Source: a virus. From it: DNA of 24,453 nucleotides. Below, piece by piece: positions 1 through 6,146 of this stretch; position 1 is the first letter of the stretch, and each line of letters begins with the position of its first letter. The notes under the pieces are model-generated. The model was given only the letters and a program-made list of their open reading frames with translations. It was not told the DNA's origin and did no database searches. The translations under genes were made by a program, and so were the position numbers. The stretch spans positions 1-24,453 of the IMG/VR virus record IMGVR_UViG_3300034407_000782. One strand, given 5' to 3'.

Positions 1-1
1 A

Positions 2-514
2 ACTTATCAGATGTATCTTAATCTTTCAAATGCACAAGACACCTCAGTATTAACTGCTTGGAACGATACAGCACCAACATCTAGTGTTATAAGTTTAGCA
101 CCTACTGGATATGGAAGTAACAATGCAAGTGCAACTTATTTAATATATGCTTGGCACGGAGTTGAAGGCTTTAGTAAATTTGGAAAATATACAGGAAACG
201 GCAGCTCAGATGGTTCGTTTATTTACACAGGATTTCGACCAGCTTGGTTAATGATTAAGTGTACTTCACATGGAAATAATTGGATTATGTGGGATAATAA
301 AAGAAGTGTAATTAACCCTTGTGATAATGTTCTTTATCCAGATTTAACTCAAGCTGAAACAACATCTGGAAATGATTTAGATTTTTTATCTAATGGTTTT
401 AAGTGTCGTGGAACTAACTCAAATTATAATGGTTCATCAAGAACATATATCTATATGGCTTTTGCATCTCACAGCTTTGTTGGAGATGGTACTAATCCAG
501 TAACAGCTAGATAA
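2..514 (+). CDS. Tail fibre / tail-associated protein, C-terminal part (DUF7483-like), 5' truncated
   Basis: The reading frame is already open at base 2 (T-Y-Q before the first ATG at 11), so the gene begins outside the window and only about 170 C-terminal residues are seen. The segment with KYTGNGSSDGSF, IYTGFRPAWLMIK, LYPDLTQAE, DFLSNGFK and TYIYMAFASHSF matches from memory the DUF7483 pattern found at the ends of tail fibre or tail-spike-like proteins of marine phages. The role would be an external virion part contacting the host surface. Its position before a tail-assembly-like gene fits. The identity of the missing N-terminal part is not known. Confidence 0.75.
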   Translation, partial: TYQMYLNLSNAQDTSVLTAWNDTAPTSSVISLAPTGYGSNNASATYLIYAWHGVEGFSKFGKYTGNGSSDGSFIYTGFRPAWLMIKCTSHGNNWIMWDNKRSVINPCDNVLYPDLTQAETTSGNDLDFLSNGFKCRGTNSNYNGSSRTYIYMAFASHSFVGDGTNPVTAR

Positions 515-554
515 ATATGAATAAATATGGTATATAAATAAAAGGAGATAAAAA

Positions 555-1199
555 ATGTGGGCAATAGTTAAAAATAATCAATTAATAGAAATAAGTAATG
601 GCAATAAACCTATTACAGTAGGAGATGTTGTTCATCCAAAAGATATATTTAAACATTGGACTAAATCACAATTAAAAGATATTGGTGTATATGAGTTTAT
701 ATCTGGATCAACACCAGATGATAAGTTTGAAACTGCAACAACTACATCTTATAAAATAGATGATTCTAAAGGTACAGTTACAGAAACTATTAATAAAAAA
801 GATAAAGCAATAGCCGATACTTTATATACTTCTCAAAACAAAACTGATGGTGTTATTCCAGAAGGTAAAGATGTAGGAGATGTAGCAAGTAAAGGATTAA
901 AAACTATATATACAGAACAAATACAAAAACAAGCATCTAGTTTATTAGCACCTACAGATTGGATGGTAGTAAGAAAAGCGGAAGATTCTAGTAAATCTAT
1001 ACCAAGTGCAGTTACAACGTATAGAGCATCAGTGAGAACAGAAGCTGATAAAATAGTACAAGCAATAAGTGATTGCGATACTCTTGACAAATTAAAAGCA
1101 TTGTTTGTTACAGAATATAATGAAGATGGATCAGTTAAGACTAAAGCTACAATGGACATATTACCAGATGATGAAGATATTGAGGGTTATAAAAGATGA
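555..1199 (+). CDS. Tail fibre assembly chaperone-like protein
   Basis: A protein of 214 residues with a good ribosome site (AAAGGAGAT, seven bases before ATG). The N-terminus (MWAIVKNNQLIEI, then DVVHPKDIFKHW and LKDIGVYEF) is typical of small proteins placed directly after tail fibres. The C-terminal block with LLAPTDWMVVRKAED, IPSAVTTYRASVR resembles the phage tail assembly chaperone family, in which LxPTDWxVxR, IPxxVxxYRxxVR recurs. The inferred job is helping the preceding fibre fold or attach. The acidic C-terminus (DILPDDEDIEGYKR) is unusual. The family placement is from remembered motifs, so moderate. Confidence 0.65.
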   Translation: MWAIVKNNQLIEISNGNKPITVGDVVHPKDIFKHWTKSQLKDIGVYEFISGSTPDDKFETATTTSYKIDDSKGTVTETINKKDKAIADTLYTSQNKTDGVIPEGKDVGDVASKGLKTIYTEQIQKQASSLLAPTDWMVVRKAEDSSKSIPSAVTTYRASVRTEADKIVQAISDCDTLDKLKALFVTEYNEDGSVKTKATMDILPDDEDIEGYKR

Positions 1200-1315
1200 T
1201 GATTACTAAAAATCTTATTCAATTTGGTAATTTTTTAATTAAGATACCTAAAACTATGAAGGGTGTATGGGATAAATCTGAAAACAGATGGGGTTACAAA
1301 AAAAATGGCTACTAG
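1196..1315 (+). CDS. 39-residue hypothetical protein
   Basis: The start codon overlaps the stop of the preceding gene as ATGA, a classic translational-coupling arrangement, and a GAGGG lies upstream. The protein starts MMITKNLIQFGNFLIKIPK and ends in WDKSENRWGYKKNGY. It is basic with an amphipathic N-terminal half and has no recognisable domain. It overlaps the next gene's ATG by 11 bases. The compact coupling and sensible composition are the only evidence that it is real. A second ATG directly follows the first, so the start may be one codon later. Confidence 0.5.
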   Translation: MMITKNLIQFGNFLIKIPKTMKGVWDKSENRWGYKKNGY

Positions 1316-1499
1316 AACTATCCATGATGTAGCCGCTGAAATGGAAGCACATGAAAGAGAATGTGCTGTGTATAGAGATATGACAAAAATGCAATTAGAA
1401 AAATTAGAAGGTAGAATAAAAAGACTTGAGATGTTAATTATGGCATCTACAATATCTACAGCATCTTTAATATTAGTAATTGTAATGAAAACAATATGA
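1305..1499 (+). CDS. Small coiled-coil plus single-TM protein (holin/spanin-like candidate)
   Basis: A protein of 64 residues from the ATG at 1305 (MATRTIHDVAAEME). A longer GTG version from 1263 is open but would lie almost entirely inside the preceding small ORF. Residues about 8-40 are charged and heptad-like (EAHERECAVYRDMTKMQLEKLEGRIKR in outline), followed by one hydrophobic segment at the C-terminus (about residues 43-61: LIMASTISTASLILVIVM). This N-out/N-in single-span layout is seen in type II-like holins and in small phage membrane proteins, but nothing fixes its function. It ends in ATGA with the next gene. Confidence 0.65.
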   Translation: MATRTIHDVAAEMEAHERECAVYRDMTKMQLEKLEGRIKRLEMLIMASTISTASLILVIVMKTI

Positions 1500-1765
1500 G
1501 AAAAGAACATAAAAGTAAAACAGGTGGATTAACAGCAGCAGGTAGAAAATATTTTAAAAGAAAAGAAGGTGCTAATTTAAAACCTCCTGTTAAAAAAGGA
1601 ACTAATCCTAGACGAGTTAGTTTTGCCGCAAGATTTGCAGGCATGAAAGGACCTATGAAAGATAGTAAAGGTCGACCTACTCGTAAAGCATTAGCATTAA
1701 AAAAATGGGGATTTGGTAGTGTTTCATCTGCAAGAAAATTTGCACAAAATAATAAGAAAGCATAA
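1496..1765 (+). CDS. Basic DUF6321-like protein
   Basis: A protein of 89 residues, strongly basic. The pattern K-TGGLTAAGRKYFKRKEGANLKPPVKKG near the N-terminus, then RRVSFAARFAGMKGPMKDSKGRPTRKALALKKWG, is the DUF6321 signature remembered from marine phages and metagenome contigs. The biochemical role is unknown. The positive charge suggests nucleic-acid or virion association (inference). The start codon shares ATGA with the upstream stop, so translation is coupled to the membrane-protein gene before it. Confidence 0.7.
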   Translation: MRKEHKSKTGGLTAAGRKYFKRKEGANLKPPVKKGTNPRRVSFAARFAGMKGPMKDSKGRPTRKALALKKWGFGSVSSARKFAQNNKKA

Positions 1766-1771
1766 TGTATT

Positions 1772-2236
1772 ATGTTAATAGATCCATTAACTGCATTTGC
1801 TGCAACTAAATCTGCAATATCTTTAATACAACAAGGTATAAAAGTAGGTAAAGATTTAACTGATCTTGCTAGTCCTATTATGAAATGGGCAGATGCAGAA
1901 GCTCATATAGATACACACTCTAGCAATAAAGGTAAAAGTATGTTTGGTAAGTTTAGTAATATTGAAAAAAATGCTATAGCTGCTCATTTACGAAAAATGG
2001 AAATAGAAAAAATGAGAAAAGAATTAAGAGAAATATTTTTATTATATGCACCAGATGGGTTAGTTCAGTGGGAATCATTACAAAAAGAAATAGCCAGACA
2101 AAGAAAGATACATAAAGATGCTATTAAAAAGCAAATAGAAGCTCGTAGGCAGCGATTAAATACTATAATGTGGATTATTGCCATTGTGGGTGGTATTGGC
2201 TTTCTAGCTTTAGAATTTTATGTTTTATTATACTAA
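1772..2236 (+). CDS. C-tail-anchored membrane protein, function unknown
   Basis: A protein of 154 residues. The N-terminal part (DPLTAFAATKSAISLIQQGIKVGKDL) looks helical and amphipathic. Residues 65-130 are a charged helical region, and residues about 132-152 form one transmembrane helix (TIMWIIAIVGGIGFLALEFYVLLY in outline) at the extreme C-terminus. The N-terminal bulk would lie in the cytoplasm or in the virion. Proteins of this shape follow the tail module in other marine podovirus-like genomes, where they are unassigned. A role in DNA ejection or lysis is conceivable but not shown. It converges with the leftward phosphoesterase gene, overlapping it by 9 bases. Confidence 0.65.
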   Translation: MLIDPLTAFAATKSAISLIQQGIKVGKDLTDLASPIMKWADAEAHIDTHSSNKGKSMFGKFSNIEKNAIAAHLRKMEIEKMRKELREIFLLYAPDGLVQWESLQKEIARQRKIHKDAIKKQIEARRQRLNTIMWIIAIVGGIGFLALEFYVLLY

Positions 2237-2926
2237 TTTTTTAGTCCACCTACCTCTAGTATTTAACATCATAGGTAATAATCTTGGAACTCCATCTATA
2301 ATCATACCACAACCTACAATAAATCGTGTTTTAAAGTTTTTAGCATAACCAAATGCCATACTTTTTTGATTTATTAAGCAACCTACATTCATAGCAAAGT
2401 ACAAATTATCTGGATTTGCCCACCATTGTATAAGAAATTTAGTATGATAATGCCCTTGTACTGCTGACATACCCATAGTTTGTGATACTTTAAGGACATC
2501 TGTTGCTCTACCATGTGTAAAAAAACATTTTTGTTTATTAGACATTTCTAGTGTAAGATCATCTGTCCATTCCCATTTTTTTGTGCCAAGAAAATCACCA
2601 TAACTTTTAAGAAATTCTTTGCTCATTCCATATTTCAATGCTCTGCGATAGACCATACTAGAGTGATTACTTTCTACTTCAATCATATTAGGGAATACAG
2701 ATTCTAATTCTTTAATATATTCTTTTGCAAGTCGTAATTCATCGCCTGCTGATGGTAAGTCTGGGTTATGAGAGTGCATACTAATTGCATGAAAGTCTAG
2801 TAGATCACCAATGTTAACAATAAAGTCTGGTTTGTATTGTTTTTTAATTTCTTTAAGAAATGCAAAACTATCTTTATGATGATAGGGTATATGCATATCA
2901 CTAATAACTAGTATTTTTTTATACAT
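2228..2926 (-). CDS. Calcineurin-like metallophosphoesterase
   Basis: A protein of 232 residues with the ordered metal-binding motifs of the family: D10-M-H12 (ISDMHIP), G40-D41 (VNIGDLLDFH), N87-H88 (VESNHSS, with the usual Gly before Asn replaced by Ser), H138 (FFTHGR) and G158-H159-x-H161 (VQGHYH). The set predicts a two-metal hydrolase of phosphodiesters or phosphomonoesters. The substrate cannot be read from the sequence. Phage members are often proposed to act on nucleic acids, nucleotides or modified phosphoproteins. It is the last gene of the leftward lysis block and converges with the + strand membrane-protein gene. Confidence 0.88.
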   Translation of the reverse strand: MYKKILVISDMHIPYHHKDSFAFLKEIKKQYKPDFIVNIGDLLDFHAISMHSHNPDLPSAGDELRLAKEYIKELESVFPNMIEVESNHSSMVYRRALKYGMSKEFLKSYGDFLGTKKWEWTDDLTLEMSNKQKCFFTHGRATDVLKVSQTMGMSAVQGHYHTKFLIQWWANPDNLYFAMNVGCLINQKSMAFGYAKNFKTRFIVGCGMIIDGVPRLLPMMLNTRGRWTKKLV

Positions 2927-2940
2927 TTTATTTACCTAAG

Positions 2941-2949
2941 TTATCCACA
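2941..2949 (+). other. Perfect DnaA-box consensus (TTATCCACA)
   Basis: The nonamer TTATCCACA, identical to the high-affinity bacterial DnaA box, lies in the short gap between the phosphoesterase start and the endolysin stop. It stands alone, and no cluster of boxes is visible nearby. A single 9-mer in AT-rich DNA may be chance. Confidence 0.35.
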
Positions 2950-2975
2950 GGTATAAAAGTACCATATTTTAGGGA

Positions 2976-3413
2976 TTATGCAAGACTTTGCATGATTTCA
3001 GCTAGGTGTTCTGCTCTGTTTTTAGTTTGTTTTGCCCATTTAGAATCTAACATTTGTGCAGATGCTTCGGCATAATCTTGATTTTCTAATGCTGCCCACA
3101 TTTTTTTAAACTTACTTACTCCACCCATACCTAATTGAAAAATCATTTCAACTATAATTTCGGCTGCTTTGTTTTTAATGATAGTGTTTCCAATTAATTT
3201 TTCTGCTTGGTTTACAGCTTCATTAAAATCACCCTCAAAAACATCATTAAGGTATTGTATATCATAAGTCTTTCCATCAATCCATTCTTCATCATCTGTG
3301 CATAAGTGTCCATATCCTATGGTTCTTTTGCCTAATGTATCTTTGTACACAGTATCACAGAACCCTTCATGGGTTTTGATTCTTTCTTTAAGTTGTTCTA
3401 AATTGTCAAACAT
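2976..3413 (-). CDS. Endolysin, T4-type lysozyme (glycoside hydrolase family 24)
   Basis: A protein of 145 residues, usual size for the family. The catalytic triad of T4 lysozyme is in register: E16 in THEGF, D25 in YKDT and T31 in GKRTIGYGHL, spaced 9 and 6 as in T4 E11-D20-T26. The enzyme would cleave the beta-1,4 link between N-acetylmuramic acid and N-acetylglucosamine. There is no signal peptide or N-terminal anchor, so export needs a holin. The ATG overlaps the stop of the holin-like gene upstream (TAATG), the expected lysis-cassette arrangement. Confidence 0.92.
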   Translation of the reverse strand: MFDNLEQLKERIKTHEGFCDTVYKDTLGKRTIGYGHLCTDDEEWIDGKTYDIQYLNDVFEGDFNEAVNQAEKLIGNTIIKNKAAEIIVEMIFQLGMGGVSKFKKMWAALENQDYAEASAQMLDSKWAKQTKNRAEHLAEIMQSLA

Positions 3414-3781
3414 TATTTTTTTATTTTAGCTATGCTTTTTAGCCCAAATGATCCTGCAATCGAAGCTAAAATTCCGTATGATATCCAATCTGGACAATCA
3501 TTTTTAAGAAATAAAAAACCTTGTTGCATATAAGGTTGTAAAGAAGGAACAAAACTAGCAAATATTATACCTATAAATGTTAGTGTCCATGCTTCGTCTT
3601 TCCATGAATTATCAGATGCTGACATAGCTTTATCTTCCCATGTACCATCTGCCTCTATTTGTTTTTTTGTTGCTTGAAGTTTAGTAAGTTCTACTTGGGT
3701 TTTTAATTTTGCTTTTTCTTGCTTACCCTTGATGTATGTTCCAACTAAATTAGCAACAGGTGCTATTAATGCTTGAAACAT
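3413..3781 (-). CDS. Putative holin (GTA-holin-like)
   Basis: A protein of 122 residues. The N-terminal 10-15 residues are amphipathic (MFQALIAPVANLVGTYIKG), residues 18-45 are highly charged (KQEKAKLKTQVELTKLQATKKQ), a SxxxWKDEAW motif precedes the first membrane helix (about 64-82) and a second helix lies at about 100-117, ending in a basic tail. This matches the architecture of GTA_holin_3TM-type holins, which carry a short W-K-D-E/W box before the first span. Position directly upstream of, and coupled to, the endolysin gene supports the role of opening the inner membrane at lysis. Confidence 0.72.
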   Translation of the reverse strand: MFQALIAPVANLVGTYIKGKQEKAKLKTQVELTKLQATKKQIEADGTWEDKAMSASDNSWKDEAWTLTFIGIIFASFVPSLQPYMQQGFLFLKNDCPDWISYGILASIAGSFGLKSIAKIKK

Positions 3782-3883
3782 CTACCAAACATTCAAAAGA
3801 ATTATTATTAGTAATGCAAGAACTACCCATTCATACATAGTCAATGCTAGGTTTTCCCATTGTTCTTTTATTTTATCCCACAT
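3782..3883 (-). CDS. 33-residue single-TM protein in the lysis cassette
   Basis: The ORF reads MWDKIKEQWENLALTMYEW followed by a hydrophobic stretch VVLALLIIILLNVW. A charged, Trp-containing N-terminal half precedes one membrane helix at residues about 19-32. Its stop codon lies directly beside the ATG of the holin-like gene with no gap. No clear ribosome site is visible, which lowers confidence. Location suggests an antiholin, second holin or spanin-like element (inference only). Confidence 0.5.
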   Translation of the reverse strand: MWDKIKEQWENLALTMYEWVVLALLIIILLNVW

Positions 3884-3933
3884 AACAACAATGTTAGGGG
3901 GATTTATAGATTATGCAAGTGTATTTAAGTTAA

Positions 3934-4821
3934 CTAAAATAAGGTGTCATTGAAGTGTTTACACCATTTATTTACTCTGCAATAGTTGGCACATCTTATA
4001 TCTTCACCTGCTCTATGCACTATTAAACAACCTTTACCTTCTTGCATATTCTTTTCAGTAAGATATTGTTTTGCTTTTTCTAGTGTAGGTAATACCCTTA
4101 ATGCAGATTTTCTACCATCTTTCATAACTGCAAAGCTATCTTCTTTTCTCCATCTTTCTTTAGGTGTACATATATCTGGTTCTGTTATTTCTGATTGTTG
4201 GTGTAGTTTTATTCTTTCCTTAATAAAATGCTCTTGTTCTTCTTCTGACCATAACCTAATAGGTATTTTGACCACTTGTGCTTGAGGGTAGTTATCTGAT
4301 TTACTAGCTTGTAGTTTAGACCAATCTCTTAATATAGCTATGATGTATAATTTATTTATATTTATGTTGACTTTATCTGGATTCTTTCTAACTAAAAAAT
4401 CTAATATATTTAATTGTTCTTCCCATTCATCTTTACCATTTTGCAGGGCATCTAAAGCTGACCAAGCTGAAGTAACTTTAAAATCTATTAGTTCCCCATC
4501 ACTTGTTATATAATCAAATTGACCAGATATTGTCCAATTATTAGTAGTGGCTATATCTTTATAAAATAATCTTATTTCTGATAAATCGTTTTCTGTTTCT
4601 GCCCTCTCTATTATATGATGTACTGACTGTCCAATCAAAGACCATATTCTATCTGATACATCTTCTTCTATTTCACTTTGATGTTTTATTTCTAAGTGTC
4701 TAATTAAAGGGGGTGCTATTAAACGTGTAGTGGATATATCTGATCCAGAGGGGTCATAAGGATCATTCTCTACTGCACGTTTAATAGCTAGGGGAAGGTT
4801 CATTTTATTAGTTAAATTCAT
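3934..4821 (-). CDS. PD-(D/E)XK nuclease, RecB/Cas4-like exonuclease
   Basis: A protein of 295 residues. The core motifs are in order: G64-Q-S-V-H68-H-I-I-E72 (helix with the family His), G100-Q-F-D103 (metal aspartate), D113-F-K115 (ELIDFKVTS, the D/E-x-K) and a following QLN motif (EEQLNILDF). Near the C-terminus four cysteines occur (GCLIV, RCANYC, KWCKHF), a spacing reminiscent of the Fe-S cluster cysteines of Cas4/AddB-type nucleases. It likely degrades or resects DNA ends for recombination or host DNA breakdown. It lies downstream of the SSB-like gene. An alternative start is Met7. Confidence 0.82.
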   Translation of the reverse strand: MNLTNKMNLPLAIKRAVENDPYDPSGSDISTTRLIAPPLIRHLEIKHQSEIEEDVSDRIWSLIGQSVHHIIERAETENDLSEIRLFYKDIATTNNWTISGQFDYITSDGELIDFKVTSAWSALDALQNGKDEWEEQLNILDFLVRKNPDKVNININKLYIIAILRDWSKLQASKSDNYPQAQVVKIPIRLWSEEEQEHFIKERIKLHQQSEITEPDICTPKERWRKEDSFAVMKDGRKSALRVLPTLEKAKQYLTEKNMQEGKGCLIVHRAGEDIRCANYCRVNKWCKHFNDTLF

Positions 4822-5023
4822 TATTATATATCCTTTTATCTATCTTAAAGTTTTTTATTCTAGTGCATTTAATTGCAACTATATCTATTGAACTGTTATC
4901 AAATTGTTTTTTTATATCATAAAACAAACCATCATTGCATTTGGATTGTAATGGCATAGCATATTTAACCCAAAGTTTATTTTGATATTCAAACCATACT
5001 GTTACTATAAATATTTTAAACAT
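4808..5023 (-). CDS. 71-residue hypothetical protein
   Basis: The protein begins MFKIFIVTVWFEYQNKLWVKYAMPL and has a mixed beta-type pattern with SSIDIVAIKCTRIKNFK near the end. No domain is recognised. It overlaps the nuclease gene by 14 bases and the 42-residue gene upstream by 8, which fits a tightly packed leftward operon from the SSB promoter. The N-terminal hydrophobic residues are too broken by charged residues for a secure signal peptide. Confidence 0.55.
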   Translation of the reverse strand: MFKIFIVTVWFEYQNKLWVKYAMPLQSKCNDGLFYDIKKQFDNSSIDIVAIKCTRIKNFKIDKRIYNNEFN

Positions 5024-5144
5024 CTAAAAACTTATAATACTTTCTATATTCTTCTGGAACAAATATATCTCTACCTTTATGGTCTTTAATAACTGTTCCT
5101 TTTAGGTCAATTAAATATCCATCTTTGTTATAGAACTCTATCAT
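5016..5144 (-). CDS. 42-residue hypothetical protein
   Basis: The protein begins MIEFYNKDGYLIDLKGTVI, continues KDHKGRDIFVPEEYRKYYKFLDV, and looks like a short beta-hairpin plus helix. It sits 7 bases after the SSB-like stop codon and overlaps the 71-residue gene. The sequence has normal protein-like composition and the spacing fits the operon, so it is probably real. No function can be given. Confidence 0.55.
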   Translation of the reverse strand: MIEFYNKDGYLIDLKGTVIKDHKGRDIFVPEEYRKYYKFLDV

Positions 5145-5151
5145 TCCGTCA

Positions 5152-5748
5152 TTAAAATGGTACTGTGTCATCTGGATCTATATCACTTTCACCATGTTCT
5201 TTTGCATCACTTTGATCTTGTCCTTCAAGTTCCTTAGATTGTAGTATCATATTTCTAATACCTTCTCTTAGTTGATTGAATATAGTTAGATCACCCTTTT
5301 GATATTGGTCAATACTAAATATTAATGATTTATTGTGCTGAATACCAACTTCATCTTTTGTAGGCAATACTGTAGCTACTTTAGGTTTACCATTATTGCC
5401 CTCTATAACATTAAGCTGACATACTTTGCCAACAAGATTGCTTATATCAAAACCTTTTTTTTCATCTTCTGTAAAAGGTCTACCTCTCCAAGACGTTAGG
5501 TCTTTAGATAGGTTAGCTTTTTCATACAAACTATTATTGTAGAAATTACTAATCTCAAAAGGTTCTTCACTATCTTTGTTATGGACTTCCCAAGTTATCA
5601 TAACTTTTCTTTTCCAAGACACTTGACCTTGATATTCATTTCTTTGTGTACCTAAATCTATAACCCTAATGCATCTTGCATTATGAACCCCTGTTGATAG
5701 TTGAGGGTACTTAGATTGTTGGCTATCATCTTTTACTATTAAGCTCAT
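5152..5748 (-). CDS. Phage single-stranded DNA-binding protein (SSB-like)
   Basis: A protein of 198 residues. Residues about 15-135 have the beta-rich pattern of an OB-fold phage SSB (GVHNARCIRVIDLGTQ, KRKVMITWEV, LVGKVCQLNVIE). The last 30 residues are acidic and end in DPDDTVPF, which is the amphipathic C-terminal tip that bacterial SSBs use to recruit partner proteins. It would coat single-stranded DNA at the fork and during recombination, and could recruit host SSB partners. It is first in a leftward operon with the PD-(D/E)XK nuclease, with a ribosome site AAGGGAAA before ATG and a strong divergent promoter upstream. Confidence 0.75.
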   Translation of the reverse strand: MSLIVKDDSQQSKYPQLSTGVHNARCIRVIDLGTQRNEYQGQVSWKRKVMITWEVHNKDSEEPFEISNFYNNSLYEKANLSKDLTSWRGRPFTEDEKKGFDISNLVGKVCQLNVIEGNNGKPKVATVLPTKDEVGIQHNKSLIFSIDQYQKGDLTIFNQLREGIRNMILQSKELEGQDQSDAKEHGESDIDPDDTVPF

Positions 5749-5777
5749 TATTTTCCCTTTGTTGTAATTATCTAATT

Positions 5778-5806
5778 AATATAAGTTAATATAAATAATA
5801 TGTCAA
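5778..5806 (-). promoter_or_regulatory. Leftward promoter for the SSB/nuclease operon
   Basis: Read on the minus strand there is a perfect -35 TTGACA (5806-5801), a 17-base spacer and -10 TATATT (5783-5778). Transcription would start about 25 bases before the SSB ATG, leaving room for its ribosome site. The spacer contains a TTAAC element also present in other promoters of the window. Confidence 0.7.
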
Positions 5807-5819
5807 CAACATATTGACA
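5801..5819. promoter_or_regulatory. 19-bp palindromic operator formed by two back-to-back -35 boxes
   Basis: TGTCAA, seven bases, TTGACA: a perfect 6-bp inverted repeat. Each arm is also the -35 hexamer of one divergent promoter. A dimeric regulator or two polymerases would compete for it. The Cro-like gene next to it is the obvious candidate binder (inference). Confidence 0.6.
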
Positions 5820-5841
5820 AAAGTTAATAAAATTATAATAT
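5814..5841 (+). promoter_or_regulatory. Rightward promoter for the Cro-like gene, predicted leaderless
   Basis: A -35 TTGACA (5814-5819), 16-base spacer and -10 TAATAT (5836-5841; TATAAT is also present two bases earlier). The ATG of the Cro-like gene starts 7 bases after the -10, the usual transcription start, and there is no ribosome site, so the mRNA probably begins at or next to its start codon. Confidence 0.65.
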
Positions 5842-5848
5842 ATGTAGT

Positions 5849-6046
5849 ATGAGTTACGAATTAGCTATAGAAAGAAAACAAGAAATCATTACTAAATATG
5901 GTGGTGGTAAAAATTTATCTAGGATATTAAAAATATCTCACCCTGCTGTTTCTAAGTGGGAAGTGATCCCAGAATTAAGAGCATTTCAAATCTCTAAATT
6001 AGGTGATTACACAGTAGATTATATTAGACCAGATTTAAGTTCTTAG
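5849..6046 (+). CDS. Cro/YdaS-like helix-turn-helix regulator
   Basis: A protein of 65 residues. Residues about 11-40 (QEIITKYGGGKNLSRILKISHPAVSKW) form the Cro/YdaS helix-turn-helix, with A33-V-S-K-W at the recognition helix. The C-terminal LRAFQISKLGDYTVDYIRPDL is the dimerisation segment typical of lambda-Cro-like proteins. The job is DNA-binding repression, most likely of the divergent promoters immediately upstream. There is no cI-like partner, integrase or excisionase visible, so this is better read as a lytic timing switch than as a lysogeny control. No Shine-Dalgarno sequence precedes the ATG. Confidence 0.78.
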   Translation: MSYELAIERKQEIITKYGGGKNLSRILKISHPAVSKWEVIPELRAFQISKLGDYTVDYIRPDLSS

Positions 6047-6076
6047 CAAACCCACAGTACATAAGGATTGCAGGTG

Positions 6077-6137
6077 TATAGCATTGCTATAGCATTGCCA
6101 TAGCATAGCTTTAACACAAGTATAGCACCATGCTATA
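6077..6137. repeat. 11-bp-phased iterons and palindrome, candidate replication origin
   Basis: TATAGCATTGC occurs twice in exact tandem (6077-6087, 6088-6098), a third copy has two changes (CATAGCATAGC, 6099-6109), and after exactly one further 11-base interval a TATAGC at 6121 starts the palindrome TATAGC-ACCAT-GCTATA (6121-6137). All elements share an 11-base phase, about one helical turn, so a bound protein would sit on one face. The array lies between the Cro-like gene and the replication genes, as origins do in many phages. Function is inferred. Confidence 0.6.
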
Positions 6138-6146
6138 GTTTTGCTA

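Noticed and set aside
3986-4285. Plus-strand 99-codon ORF opposite the nuclease gene
   Set aside because: It is the antisense of a gene with clear PD-(D/E)XK motifs, and its Ser/Leu/Cys-rich composition is typical of a shadow.
5849-6046. Lysogeny (temperate phage) interpretation from the Cro-like gene
   Set aside because: No integrase, excisionase, cI-like repressor or attachment site is visible; a single Cro-like gene also occurs in lytic phages.
6077-6137. CRISPR-like array
   Set aside because: Repeats are 11 bases in direct tandem with no spacers; this is an iteron pattern, and no cas genes are present (the Cas4-like nuclease is a phage exonuclease).
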